45,155 nt of DNA from Paludibacteraceae bacterium (GCA_024399545.1 JAKSNS010000023.1:1-45155); one strand, 5' to 3'; counted from the stretch's first letter, positions 16,094-24,107 are shown. The notes: generated by a model from the letters alone, not told the origin. Numbers and translations: made by a program.

Positions 16094-16131
16094 AAACGCT
16101 GCCATCACCCTATTGTGCTATGGCAGCGTTT
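16094..16131 (-). terminator. terminator of the CoA-transferase gene
   Basis: A 12-bp perfect stem AAACGCTGCCAT (16094-16105) with ATGGCAGCGTTT (16120-16131). Read on the minus strand it ends in a U run made of the AAAAAA at 16091-16096. The mobile element's target duplication overlaps this end. Confidence 0.85.
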
Positions 16132-16144
16132 ATGATGAAATCAA

Positions 16145-17626
16145 TTAAAACTCAGCGTTGTGCATATCGCCTGTCTCGGCAAACGCCTTGTGCATGTTGA
16201 AGCATGTGTTGATGTTCATTGGCGTGTGTGTCTTTGAACCAGATGCCAGATATTTGCGCAGCATGTCACGGTACTCTGGAGCGACGCAGTTGTCGATTAT
16301 GCAGTTGGCACGCTGGATAGGGCTCTTGCCTCGGAGGTCGGCTACACCGTGCTCGGTGATGAGAACCTTGACAGAGTGCTCAGACTGGTCGAGGTGCGAA
16401 ACCATAGGGACGATAGATGAAATCTTGCCGTCCTTGGCAGTCGAAGGAGTGGTGAAGATTGAGATGTAGGCGTTGCGTGTGAAGTCGCATGAGCCGCCGA
16501 CACCGTTCATCATCTTGGTGCCAAGCACATGGGTTGAGTTGACGTTACCGAAGATGTCAGCCTCAAGAGCAGTGTTGATTGTGATAAGGCCCAGACGGCG
16601 TGCAACCTCTGGGTTGTTCGAGAGCTCCTGTGGACGGAGGCAGACACGCTGTTTGAAGAAGTCGAGGTTGTTGTAGATTTCCTCGAGTTTTGGCTGTGAA
16701 ACAGTAAGTGAGCAGCCTGAAGCGAATTTTACGCGGCCTTTTTTCATGAGGTCGATAACAGCGTCTTGGATAACCTCGGTGTACATCTCGAAAGCTGGGA
16801 TGTCCTTGTTCTCGCCAAGCGAGCCGAGGAGTGCGTTTGCGATGTTGCCCACACCCGACTGGATAGGGAGGAATGATGCGGGAATGCGGCCAGCCTTCAA
16901 TTCGCCAGCGAGGAAATTAGCGACATTTTCGCCGATTTTAGCGGTGACTTCGTCAACAGGCGAGAATTTGCCCACCTCGTTTGGACGGTTAGTCTTGACT
17001 ACGGCGACAATCTTTTTAGGGTCAACCTGAACGTAAGGTTTGCCGCAGCGGTCGGATGGTTTATAGACAGGGATAGCCTCGCGGCAAGGAGGGTCCTGAG
17101 GCTCGTAGATATCGTGTATTCCTTCCAGTTCCTCTGGGTGTGCTGCGTTAAGCTCGACGATGATTTTGTCGGCAAGGCGGCAGAACGTAGGTAGGTTACC
17201 TACACCCGAGGTAGGGACGATTTTACCGTCGTCTGTGAGTTTGCAAGCCTCTACGATAGCGATGTTAGGTTTAGGCATGAAACCATAACGAAGCTCCTGT
17301 GCAAGGTGGCTGAGGTGCATGTCGAAATAGTGTGCGTCCTGAGCGTTCAGGCGTGTACGCATGTCCTTGTTCGACTGGTAAGGAGTGCGGAAAAGAACGG
17401 CATTGGCACGTGCAAGCGCACCGTCCAGCGAGTCGCCGGTTGAAGCACCAGTGTACATTCCAATCTTAAATTCACGTCCTGCTGCGTGTTCTGCCTCGGC
17501 GCGTTTTGCGATTGCCGTTGGCACCTCTTTAGGGCAACCGGCAGGGGTAAATCCTGAAAAACCGACGATTTCACCGTTGTTTACGAACATGGCGGCTTCG
17601 TCGGCAGTCATAATTTTGTAGTTCAT
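16145..17626 (-). CDS. acetyl-CoA hydrolase/transferase family (succinate or acetate CoA-transferase)
   Basis: Protein of 493 residues from ATG 17626 (MNYKIMTADEAA). The upstream frame to 17767 is open, but a -7 box at 17661-17668 places the transcript start after it. It carries the N-terminal GFSGFTPAGCPKEVP motif, the central PIQSGVGNIANA segment and the C-terminal ITEHGVADLRGKSP of the acetyl-CoA hydrolase/transferase family. The catalytic glutamate of this family is expected in the second half. The enzyme swaps CoA between succinate, acetate or propionate, a step of fermentative energy metabolism. Single gene with its own terminator; substrate pair not certain. Confidence 0.88.
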   Translation of the reverse strand: MNYKIMTADEAAMFVNNGEIVGFSGFTPAGCPKEVPTAIAKRAEAEHAAGREFKIGMYTGASTGDSLDGALARANAVLFRTPYQSNKDMRTRLNAQDAHYFDMHLSHLAQELRYGFMPKPNIAIVEACKLTDDGKIVPTSGVGNLPTFCRLADKIIVELNAAHPEELEGIHDIYEPQDPPCREAIPVYKPSDRCGKPYVQVDPKKIVAVVKTNRPNEVGKFSPVDEVTAKIGENVANFLAGELKAGRIPASFLPIQSGVGNIANALLGSLGENKDIPAFEMYTEVIQDAVIDLMKKGRVKFASGCSLTVSQPKLEEIYNNLDFFKQRVCLRPQELSNNPEVARRLGLITINTALEADIFGNVNSTHVLGTKMMNGVGGSCDFTRNAYISIFTTPSTAKDGKISSIVPMVSHLDQSEHSVKVLITEHGVADLRGKSPIQRANCIIDNCVAPEYRDMLRKYLASGSKTHTPMNINTCFNMHKAFAETGDMHNAEF

Positions 17627-17660
17627 AATATGAGTTGTTTTTTTGATGGTTTTCAAGGTG

Positions 17661-17668
17661 CAAAGATA
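17661..17668 (-). promoter_or_regulatory. -7 element of the CoA-transferase gene
   Basis: TATCTTTG followed by CAC on the minus strand, 34 nt before the ATG. Confidence 0.6.
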
Positions 17669-17692
17669 GTAAATTTTTTTGGTTGAAAAGGA

Positions 17693-17722
17693 TTGACGGG
17701 TGAAAAAAAATTTATATATTTG
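17693..17722 (+). promoter_or_regulatory. promoter of the asparaginase gene
   Basis: TTG (17693-17695), 19 nt, TATATTTG (17715-17722). It is divergent from the CoA-transferase promoter about 30 bp away. Confidence 0.7.
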
Positions 17723-17751
17723 CAGTTTGAAAATAACAATGAAAACTGAGT

Positions 17752-18789
17752 ATGATAAACGAGACAAAAAGGCAGAGCGTCCTTCTGATTTTCACGGGGG
17801 GAACTATTAGTATGGGCGAGAGTCAGAGCAGCCACTCGCTTGCGCCTCTTGACACAGAGAAGGTGCTGAGTTTCCTCCCTGAGTTGGGAATGATGAACGT
17901 GGATATACAGTCGGTGGCATTCAGCCCGCTGATTGACTCAAGCGACATCACACCGGACAATTGGGTGAAAATCGCCGAAATCATCGAGACTTATTACAAC
18001 AGGTGCGACGGTTTCGTTGTGTTGCACGGCACGGACACTATGGCTTATTCGGCATCTGCGTTGTCGTTCATGCTCAAGAACCTGAACAAACCTGTGATTT
18101 TCACAGGGTCTCAGTTACCCGTCGGTGTGCTGAGGAGTGATGCCAAGGAGAACCTGATTACGGCTATCGAACTTGCCGCAGCGATGAAATCGCCGGAAGA
18201 GGCTATGGTACCGGAGGTATGTCTTTTCTTTGAGGATAAGTTGATGAGGGGAAACAGGACGACAAAGCGAAACGCCGAGGATTTCAATGCCTTCGCGTCG
18301 TTCAACTACCCTGAGTTGGCTAAGGCGGGTGTCCATATCAAATATAACGAACACGCCATTGACCGTAACCAACAGATTTTCCCTCTTGAGGTGTCCAAGC
18401 ATTTTGACCCTAACGTTGTCGTGCTGAAGTTGTTCCCAGGGATAAGGCGAGAGACGGTTCATGCCATTTATTCTATTGAGGGTCTGAGGGGTGTTGTCTT
18501 GGAAAGTTATGGTTCAGGCAATGCGCCTACAGCGGATTGGCTCTGCGATGAGATTAGCGAGGCTACAGCCCGTGGAATAGTGACAGCCAACGTGACGCAA
18601 TGCCGTGCAGGAAGCGTCGAGATGGGAAGATATGAGGCATCTGTCAACCTGCAAAAGGCAGGTGTTGTTTCGGGTAGGGATATAACCGTCGAGGCAGCAG
18701 TGACCAAGATGATGTTCCTCCTCGGAAAATATCAGGATGCCAACGAGGTGAAGAAGTGGTTTGAGTTATCGTTGCGCGGGGAGATGTGA
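17752..18789 (+). CDS. ansA: type I L-asparaginase
   Basis: A 345-residue cytoplasmic asparaginase that hydrolyses asparagine to aspartate and ammonia. The N-terminal active-site motif TGGTIS gives the nucleophile region (T15/T18), and the second motif HGTDTM is at 92-97 (T94, D95). SDAKEN supplies the conserved lysine. There is no signal peptide, which with the length fits the type I (AnsA) enzyme rather than the periplasmic type II. It has its own divergent promoter, and a repeat-rich spacer follows. The start is supported by promoter distance. Confidence 0.93.
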   Translation: MINETKRQSVLLIFTGGTISMGESQSSHSLAPLDTEKVLSFLPELGMMNVDIQSVAFSPLIDSSDITPDNWVKIAEIIETYYNRCDGFVVLHGTDTMAYSASALSFMLKNLNKPVIFTGSQLPVGVLRSDAKENLITAIELAAAMKSPEEAMVPEVCLFFEDKLMRGNRTTKRNAEDFNAFASFNYPELAKAGVHIKYNEHAIDRNQQIFPLEVSKHFDPNVVVLKLFPGIRRETVHAIYSIEGLRGVVLESYGSGNAPTADWLCDEISEATARGIVTANVTQCRAGSVEMGRYEASVNLQKAGVVSGRDITVEAAVTKMMFLLGKYQDANEVKKWFELSLRGEM

Positions 18790-18796
18790 TATATCA

Positions 18797-18974
18797 GGCT
18801 CTATAACGTTTCGTGTGGATGACTTTGCACGCAAACTCAAAGCTCTGAAAAATCGTGCAAGCGAAAGCAGAAACGAAGCTTGCTTCGGTTATGCTGAGTG
18901 TAGCCGATTTTATTAAAAGAGCGACATAAATTAGCTCTGTGTGTAAACCCTTGGTAACAATGGCGACATAATAT
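18797..18974 (+). mobile_element. GGCTCT-ended MITE, copy C1 (3' truncated)
   Basis: Starts GGCTCTATAACGTTTCGTGTG and carries the left part of the family plus an extra CGAAGC-TT-GCTTCG palindrome near 18872-18890 and a decayed REP hairpin. The G-rich block and right end are missing. Copy C2 begins directly at 18975. Confidence 0.6.
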
Positions 18975-19177
18975 GGCTCTATAAAGTTTCGTGTAAATGA
19001 CTTTGCACGCAAACTCAAAGCTCTGAAAGAGCGACATAAATTAGCCCAGGGTGTAAACCCTGGGTAACAAGGAATTATCTATAAGGTATTCCCCTCCTTG
19101 GGGAGGGGGCAGGGGGTGGGGAGAATCCAATTCTGTGAATATACATTGTTTCAACTCATTCAATTCGTCATAGAGCC
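18975..19177 (+). mobile_element. GGCTCT-ended MITE, copy C2
   Basis: A 203-bp near-complete copy from GGCTCTATAAAG to CGTCATAGAGCC. It has a perfect hairpin CCCAGGGT (19045-19052)/ACCCTGGG (19057-19064) and the four-tract G run at 19100-19121. Flanks (CATAATAT and AAATATGT) do not match, so any target duplication is lost or the copy rearranged with C1. Confidence 0.72.
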
Positions 19178-19245
19178 AAATATGTATGCTTTGGGTAATA
19201 GTAGCGACACAAGTCAACTTATGAAACTTGAGTCAAGAACCCACT

Positions 19246-19345
19246 TTTGAAACCCCGAAGGGGTGACATATTATAGCCCAAGGCGTAAGCCTTGGGTAAC
19301 AATGGCAACATAATATAAGCTCTGTAAGAGCGATATAGTTAAACG
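19246..19345 (+). repeat. REP-like hairpin unit upstream of the RAYT gene
   Basis: CCCC-GAA-GGGG followed by TGACATA, then CCCAAGGC (19277-19284)/GCCTTGGG (19289-19296) followed by TAACAA, then a half unit GCTCT-GTA-AGAGC followed by GATATA. It repeats the two-hairpin order (small stem, GACATA, large stem, GGTAACAA) seen inside the MITEs. Confidence 0.65.
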
Positions 19346-19353
19346 AATACTAT

Positions 19354-19806
19354 ATGTCACAATCTTTGACAAAACTATATGTTCATTTGGTTTTTTCGAC
19401 AAAGGGACGAACAGATACAATTCCCAAATTGCATCTGAAAGACGTTCATGCCTACGTTGCTGAAATTTTTAATCAACATAATTCCCCTGCAATCTGTGTT
19501 GGCGGAACGGCAAATCATATACATATTTTGTTCGCCTTGAATAAGAATATATCATTAAGCGAAATAATCAGAATTGTGAAATCAAGCTCTACTAAATATA
19601 TAAATAAGAATAATGGTATTTTTAATCCATTCTGTTGGCAAAATGGGTATGGCGCATTCAGTATCAGTCAAAGTCATGTGAACGACGTTAAGCATTATAT
19701 TGAAACTCAGGATGAACATCATACAAGGGTTAATTATCAAGATGAATTTAGACGGTTATGTAGTCTTTATGGTGTTGAAATCGATGAAAGATATGTATGG
19801 GATTAG
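19354..19806 (+). CDS. IS200-like HUH transposase of the RAYT (REP-associated) type
   Basis: A 150-residue Y1 transposase-like protein. The metal-binding HUH motif is H55-I56-H57 (TANHIHILF), and the catalytic tyrosine is most likely Y115 in HYIETQ, with Q119 in the Y-x3-Q arrangement of IS200/IS605 TnpA. The catalytic residues look intact. No accessory TnpB and no typical IS200 ends are seen. Instead it is preceded by palindromic units with GACATA/GGTAACAA signatures and surrounded by such units for more than 5 kb. This matches REP-associated tyrosine transposases, which act on REP hairpins as single-stranded DNA. Start chosen at the first ATG. Confidence 0.87.
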   Translation: MSQSLTKLYVHLVFSTKGRTDTIPKLHLKDVHAYVAEIFNQHNSPAICVGGTANHIHILFALNKNISLSEIIRIVKSSSTKYINKNNGIFNPFCWQNGYGAFSISQSHVNDVKHYIETQDEHHTRVNYQDEFRRLCSLYGVEIDERYVWD

Positions 19807-19839
19807 TAATTATGTCGCTCGTCCCTTTGGAGCTAACAA

Positions 19840-20451
19840 ATGATATTGTTTATGAGATATTCAAAAAACCAAATAATATGGTTGACGGTGTTGTCCGTGC
19901 TTGTGGTGGGGAGCGTGGCGGTGAAGGCTATTGCAAAGCCTGAATGGCGTGAGAGGGTGATGAGTGGGGAGGCGGTCACTGACGATACTCTGTTTGCGAA
20001 GGTTGATACGATTGTTAGTAAGGATAGTGTCAGGCGTTGGCCGAGGAAGGAGTGTTTTATGTTTGAATTGAACGGCGTTACGAAGGATGAGTTGATGAAA
20101 TTCCCTGGAATTGCCGAAGGAAGGGCGAATGCCATTGTCTGGTATAGGGATAAATTGGGAGGATACTATGACACCGAGCAGTTGAAGGAGATTGAGTGTA
20201 TGCCTGACTCGTTGGTGGATAAGATGAAGCAATGGGTCTGGGTGGCGGAAGATTCGGTGGAGAGGATGGATGTAATGAGCGTGAGTGTGGGGAGAATGAA
20301 ATGGCATCCCTACATAGGTTTCGAGAGAGGTCGCAAGATTGATTCCGTGAGGTGGGTGACCAAGAAGAAAGGCGAGGAATTTACGGTGGAATCGTGCAAA
20401 TTTGCGTTTTCCTCTGATGAGTGGGAGAAGGTTAGACGGTATTTGAAATAG
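19840..20451 (+). CDS. membrane-anchored helix-hairpin-helix (ComEA-like) DNA-binding protein
   Basis: Protein of 203 residues with one N-terminal transmembrane or signal-anchor helix (about 11-30), a linker, and a helix-hairpin-helix domain at about 79-130 (FELNGVTKDELMKFPGIAEG...AIVWYRDKLGGYY). The pattern is that of the ComEA/HHH_3 DNA-binding fold. The C-terminal 60 residues (YIGFERGRKID...) are not recognised. The domain faces DNA uptake or binding at the membrane in ComEA; here the role is inferred. ATG 19840 and ATG 19852 are both possible starts. It is 6 nt upstream of the EcoRI-type endonuclease gene, so probably in the same operon. Confidence 0.75.
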   Translation: MILFMRYSKNQIIWLTVLSVLVVGSVAVKAIAKPEWRERVMSGEAVTDDTLFAKVDTIVSKDSVRRWPRKECFMFELNGVTKDELMKFPGIAEGRANAIVWYRDKLGGYYDTEQLKEIECMPDSLVDKMKQWVWVAEDSVERMDVMSVSVGRMKWHPYIGFERGRKIDSVRWVTKKKGEEFTVESCKFAFSSDEWEKVRRYLK

Positions 20452-20457
20452 TAATAT

Positions 20458-21288
20458 ATGGCGAAGAAAAATCAATCAGCGCGGCTTACGACACAACACA
20501 AAGAAAGTCATGGTGTAGTGGGTATTTTTGGTCAAGAAGCTAAAAAACACGACAAGGCGACTTATGACATTTCGCATATGGTGGAAAATGCTTTGAAGAA
20601 AAAGTATCCGAAACTTACATTTAGATATCGTCAAAGTGTTGATAAATCAGAAATAAACGAGATTCTTCAGAAAATAGACCCATATTTGGGGCAGACTCTT
20701 TTCGTTGAACATGCCAGTATCATTCCTGACGGCGGAATAATCGAAGTTTTGGATGACAATGGAAACTGGCGCATAGTATTGGTTTCAGAAGCAAAACATC
20801 AAGGCAAAGACATAGAAAACATAGAAAGAGGAATACTGGTCGGCAGGAATAATAATCAAGACCTTATGGCTGCCGGCAATGCCATTGAGCGTTCGCATAA
20901 GAACATTTCGGAGATAGCCAATATGATGTTGGCAGAATCATATTTCCCGTATGTGCTTTTTCTTGAGGGGTCAAACTTTCTGACAAAAACTATCCAAGTG
21001 ACGAGACCTGATGGCAGGGTCGTAACATTGGAATATAATTCAGGTATGCTCAACAGATTAGACAGATTGACTTCGGCAAACTATGGAATGCCTATAAACA
21101 CCAATCTATGCAAGAACAGATTTGTGAAACATGACGACAGGAACATTATGTTGCAGGCAGCCTCGATTTATACTCAAGGTGATGGCAGAAGATGGAGTGA
21201 AAAAGAGATGTTCGATGTTATGTCAGAGGTGGCAGAGACATCATTGCAGATGCTTGGCAGGGATTTGTGGAATCAAATAAATGGTTGA
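20458..21288 (+). CDS. ecoRIR: EcoRI-type type II restriction endonuclease (predicted GAATTC)
   Basis: A 276-residue close homologue of EcoRI (277 residues), alignable end to end from memory. Catalytic residues fall at the EcoRI positions: D91 (PDGG), E111 and K113 (SEAKHQ). The recognition residues N141, A142, E144 and R145 (AGNAIERSHKN) and R200, R203 (NRLDRL) are also in place, so GAATTC specificity is a strong prediction. The homodimer would cleave unmodified DNA. The gene precedes the methylase with a 2-nt gap, the same order as in the E. coli system. No controller (C) protein gene is present. Occurrence on what looks like a chromosome suggests horizontal acquisition. Confidence 0.95.
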   Translation: MAKKNQSARLTTQHKESHGVVGIFGQEAKKHDKATYDISHMVENALKKKYPKLTFRYRQSVDKSEINEILQKIDPYLGQTLFVEHASIIPDGGIIEVLDDNGNWRIVLVSEAKHQGKDIENIERGILVGRNNNQDLMAAGNAIERSHKNISEIANMMLAESYFPYVLFLEGSNFLTKTIQVTRPDGRVVTLEYNSGMLNRLDRLTSANYGMPINTNLCKNRFVKHDDRNIMLQAASIYTQGDGRRWSEKEMFDVMSEVAETSLQMLGRDLWNQING

Positions 21289-21290
21289 TT

Positions 21291-22265
21291 ATGGCAAGAA
21301 GGGCAACAAACCAATTACTACAGAAAGCCAAAGTGTCGAAGAGTGATGAGTTTTATACTCAACTTTGTGACATTGAGCGGGAATTGCAGCATTATACCAG
21401 TTGTTTCAATGGCAAGGTGGTTTATTGCAACTGCGATGACCCTTTGGTCAGCAATTTCTACCGTTTCTTCAAAGAGAACTTTCATAAACTGGGGCTCAAG
21501 AGGCTTATAGCCTCATGCTATAAAAAACAAGACCTTGATTTGTTTCAAACCCTGAAGAATGAGAAAGCATACTATTGTGTGTATAACGGATTTGAGGAAT
21601 CAGATGAACTGTTTTATTTTGAGGGTGATGGAGATTTCAGGAGTGAAGAGAGTATAAAATTGCTCAAGCAGTCGGATGTGGTTGTCACCAATCCTCCTTT
21701 TTCGCTTTTCAGAGAATTTATATCTCAGATTTTCAGATACGAAAAGCAGTTCTTGGTAATAGGCAACGTAAATGCAATAACATATAAAGAGATTTTTGAC
21801 CTGATACAAAAAGACAAAGCGTGGTTAGGGGTTAATCTGGGTCGTGGTATCTCTGGGTTCATCGTTCCTGAGCATTATGAGCAATATGGTACGGAGGTTA
21901 GTGTCAATGCAGAAGGTCAGACTGTCATAGCCACAAACAATTGCCTGTGGTTGACCAATTTGGAATTAGACCAGAGGCATGAAGATATTGAACTGTCGAA
22001 GGAGTACAAGGGTAATAAGAATAGTTATCCCATGTATGATAACTGCGAAGGGATAAATGTAAACAGAACATGTGATATTCCGAAGGATTATGACGGTTTG
22101 ATGGGTGTCCCTATCACTTTCCTGCATGTGTATAACCCTGAACAATTCGAGATAGTGAGATTCCGTAAAGGAGACGATGGCAAGGATTTATGTGTCAATG
22201 GGAAATGTCCATATTTCAGGATACTGATTAGAAACAGAAGGTTGCAAAATGCATTAAAGATATGA
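21291..22265 (+). CDS. ecoRIM: M.EcoRI-type N6-adenine DNA methyltransferase
   Basis: A 324-residue homologue of M.EcoRI (about 326), which protects GAATTC by methylating an adenine using S-adenosylmethionine. Recognisable blocks are ATNQLLQKAKVSKSDEFYTQ, VVYCNCDD, the catalytic NPPF at 134-137 (VVVTNPPFSLF), GRGISGFIVPEHYE and VPITFLH. ATG 21291 (MARRATN) is chosen because M.EcoRI starts MARNATN; a longer frame from 21267 would overlap the endonuclease gene. The last residues (NALKI) extend beyond my recollection of the M.EcoRI end and carry the ATGA overlap with the next gene. This pairs with the endonuclease as an active-looking R-M system. Confidence 0.94.
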   Translation: MARRATNQLLQKAKVSKSDEFYTQLCDIERELQHYTSCFNGKVVYCNCDDPLVSNFYRFFKENFHKLGLKRLIASCYKKQDLDLFQTLKNEKAYYCVYNGFEESDELFYFEGDGDFRSEESIKLLKQSDVVVTNPPFSLFREFISQIFRYEKQFLVIGNVNAITYKEIFDLIQKDKAWLGVNLGRGISGFIVPEHYEQYGTEVSVNAEGQTVIATNNCLWLTNLELDQRHEDIELSKEYKGNKNSYPMYDNCEGINVNRTCDIPKDYDGLMGVPITFLHVYNPEQFEIVRFRKGDDGKDLCVNGKCPYFRILIRNRRLQNALKI

Positions 22266-23026
22266 AACTGAATCTGAAACGACCAATCGTGTTTTTTGAC
22301 CTTGAGACGACAGGTCTGGACACAGCAAAAGACAGAATAGTCGAAATAGCCTATCTGAAGGTTTATCCTAACGGCGAGGAAGAGTCGCATCGTTATCTGA
22401 TAAACCCAGAGAGGCATATCCCCGAGGAGTGTACCGCCGTTCATGGGATAACGGATGATGATGTGAAAGAGATGCCTACGTTCAGACAGAAGGCAAGGGA
22501 CATCGAGCATGACTTCACGGGGTGTGACATCGCAGGTTACAACTCGAACAATTTCGACTTGCCAATGCTGATGGAGGAGTTTATGAGAGCGGGAATAAAT
22601 CCCGATTTCATCGAGAGGGCGGACAAAGTTGACGTGCAGGTGATATTCCACAAGATGGAGCAGAGGACGCTGTCGGCGGCTTATAAATTCTACTGCGGAA
22701 AGGACCATATCGACGCTCATTCGGCACTTGGCGACGTGGTTGCGACATACGAGGTGCTGCAGGGACAGTTGGACAAATATCCTGAGTTGAAGAACGACAT
22801 CAAAGAGCTGGCTGCATTGACCACATTTGTCAAAAGGGTTGACCCTGCCGGAAGAATGATTTACAACGACAAGGGGAAGGCTGTGTTCAATTTCGGAAAG
22901 TACAAGGGGCGTGAGGTGGAGGATGTGCTGAAGAATTGCCCGGGATATTATGAGTGGATGATGAACAGCGATTTCCCAGAGCAGACCAAGCAGGCGTTGA
23001 CAAAGATAAGATTGTCGATGAGATGA
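22262..23026 (+). CDS. DnaQ-like 3'-5' exonuclease
   Basis: A 254-residue DEDD-type exonuclease. Motif I is D13-x-E15 (FFDLETTGL), motif II includes GYNSNNFDLP, and motif III is HSALGDVVAT. The exonuclease domain ends near residue 180. A short C-terminal domain, VFNFGKYKGREVEDV...YYEWMMNSDF, is of the type often fused to such nucleases in Bacteroidota. It is an orphan DnaQ relative, not the polymerase III epsilon of E. coli, and probably acts in DNA repair or trimming. It overlaps both neighbours by ATGA (22262-22265 and 23023-23026), so it is translationally coupled to the methylase and to dusB. Confidence 0.88.
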   Translation: MKLNLKRPIVFFDLETTGLDTAKDRIVEIAYLKVYPNGEEESHRYLINPERHIPEECTAVHGITDDDVKEMPTFRQKARDIEHDFTGCDIAGYNSNNFDLPMLMEEFMRAGINPDFIERADKVDVQVIFHKMEQRTLSAAYKFYCGKDHIDAHSALGDVVATYEVLQGQLDKYPELKNDIKELAALTTFVKRVDPAGRMIYNDKGKAVFNFGKYKGREVEDVLKNCPGYYEWMMNSDFPEQTKQALTKIRLSMR

Positions 23027-24018
23027 ATATAGGAGACATAGAATTTAGGGATAAGCCACTGTTTCTGGCACCGATGGAGGATGTGACAGACCCTGCGTTC
23101 AGGGGAATGTGCAAGCGTTTTGGGGCTGACATGGTTTATACGGAGTTTGTGTCGGCTGACGCGTTGATAAGGAGCATAAAAGCCACGTCGCAGAAACTGA
23201 CGATACATGACGAGGAGAGACCTGTGGCGGTGCAAATCTACGGAAGGGATGTGCCGACGATGGTTGAGGCAGCGAAAATTGTGGAGGAGGCACAACCTGA
23301 CATATTGGACATTAACTTCGGTTGTCCCGTGAAGAAGGTGGCGAACAAGGGCGCAGGTGCTGGAATGCTGAGGAACATACCGTTGATGCTGGAAATAACG
23401 CGCGAGGTGGTTAAGGCGGTGAAATTGCCTGTGACGGTGAAGACACGTCTCGGGTGGGACAGCGAGAACCTTTGTATTTGCGAGTTGGCAGAACAGTTGC
23501 AGGATTGTGGCATTCAGGCATTGGCCATTCACGGGCGGACGAGGGCGCAGATGTACACGGGCGAAGCGGATTGGACGCTGATTGGCGAGGTGAAGAATAA
23601 CCCACGGATTTATATTCCGATTATAGGCAATGGTGACGTGACAAGTGGCGAGAGGGCGGAGGAGTGTTTTGAAAGGTATGGGGTTGATGCCATAATGGTG
23701 GGAAGGGCAACCTTCGGTCACCCATGGATATTCGGTGAAATCAGGGATTTTTTGGATAAGAAGGCTGTTGGTAGTTGGCCTTACGGTGACAGGGAATGGC
23801 AGATAGGATTGCTGAAGGAGCATGTGGAAAAATCCATTCTGTGGTGTGGTGGTGACGAGAGAAAGGGGATTGTGCATAGCAGGAGGCATATCGCCGCTGC
23901 CCCTACGTTCAAGGGAATTGCGAATTTCCGCCAGACGAGGATTGCCATGCTGAGGGCAGAGACTCGTGAGGAACTTTATGGAATTATGGACGGTGTTAAA
24001 GGTAGTTTTATTAATTAG
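23023..24018 (+). CDS. dusB: tRNA-dihydrouridine synthase DusB
   Basis: A 331-residue flavoenzyme that reduces uridines in tRNA to dihydrouridine. The FMN-binding start PLFLAPMEDVTDPAFR, the catalytic C101 in NFGCPVKKV, VKTRLGW and the IHGRTRAQMYTGEADW motif are all present, and the C-terminal helical domain completes the protein. The start at 23023 (MNIGDIEF) gives an ATGA overlap with the exonuclease gene; a longer open frame from 22954 lies inside that gene. It is the last gene of the operon and converges with aspartokinase; only a weak hairpin lies between. Confidence 0.92.
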   Translation: MNIGDIEFRDKPLFLAPMEDVTDPAFRGMCKRFGADMVYTEFVSADALIRSIKATSQKLTIHDEERPVAVQIYGRDVPTMVEAAKIVEEAQPDILDINFGCPVKKVANKGAGAGMLRNIPLMLEITREVVKAVKLPVTVKTRLGWDSENLCICELAEQLQDCGIQALAIHGRTRAQMYTGEADWTLIGEVKNNPRIYIPIIGNGDVTSGERAEECFERYGVDAIMVGRATFGHPWIFGEIRDFLDKKAVGSWPYGDREWQIGLLKEHVEKSILWCGGDERKGIVHSRRHIAAAPTFKGIANFRQTRIAMLRAETREELYGIMDGVKGSFIN

Positions 24019-24107
24019 GTTGAGACGATTATGAACCATCTGCCTGTAACCTAAAAAACATAATTAATAGAACCACCTTTAACTTTGACGATCTGGTCTT
24101 GTAGTAA

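Noticed and set aside
24015-24054. Hairpin TTAGGTT/AACCTAA between dusB and lysC as a terminator
   Set aside because: Only 7 bp with a 26-nt loop and A-rich rather than T-rich sequence after it on the plus strand; too weak to call.
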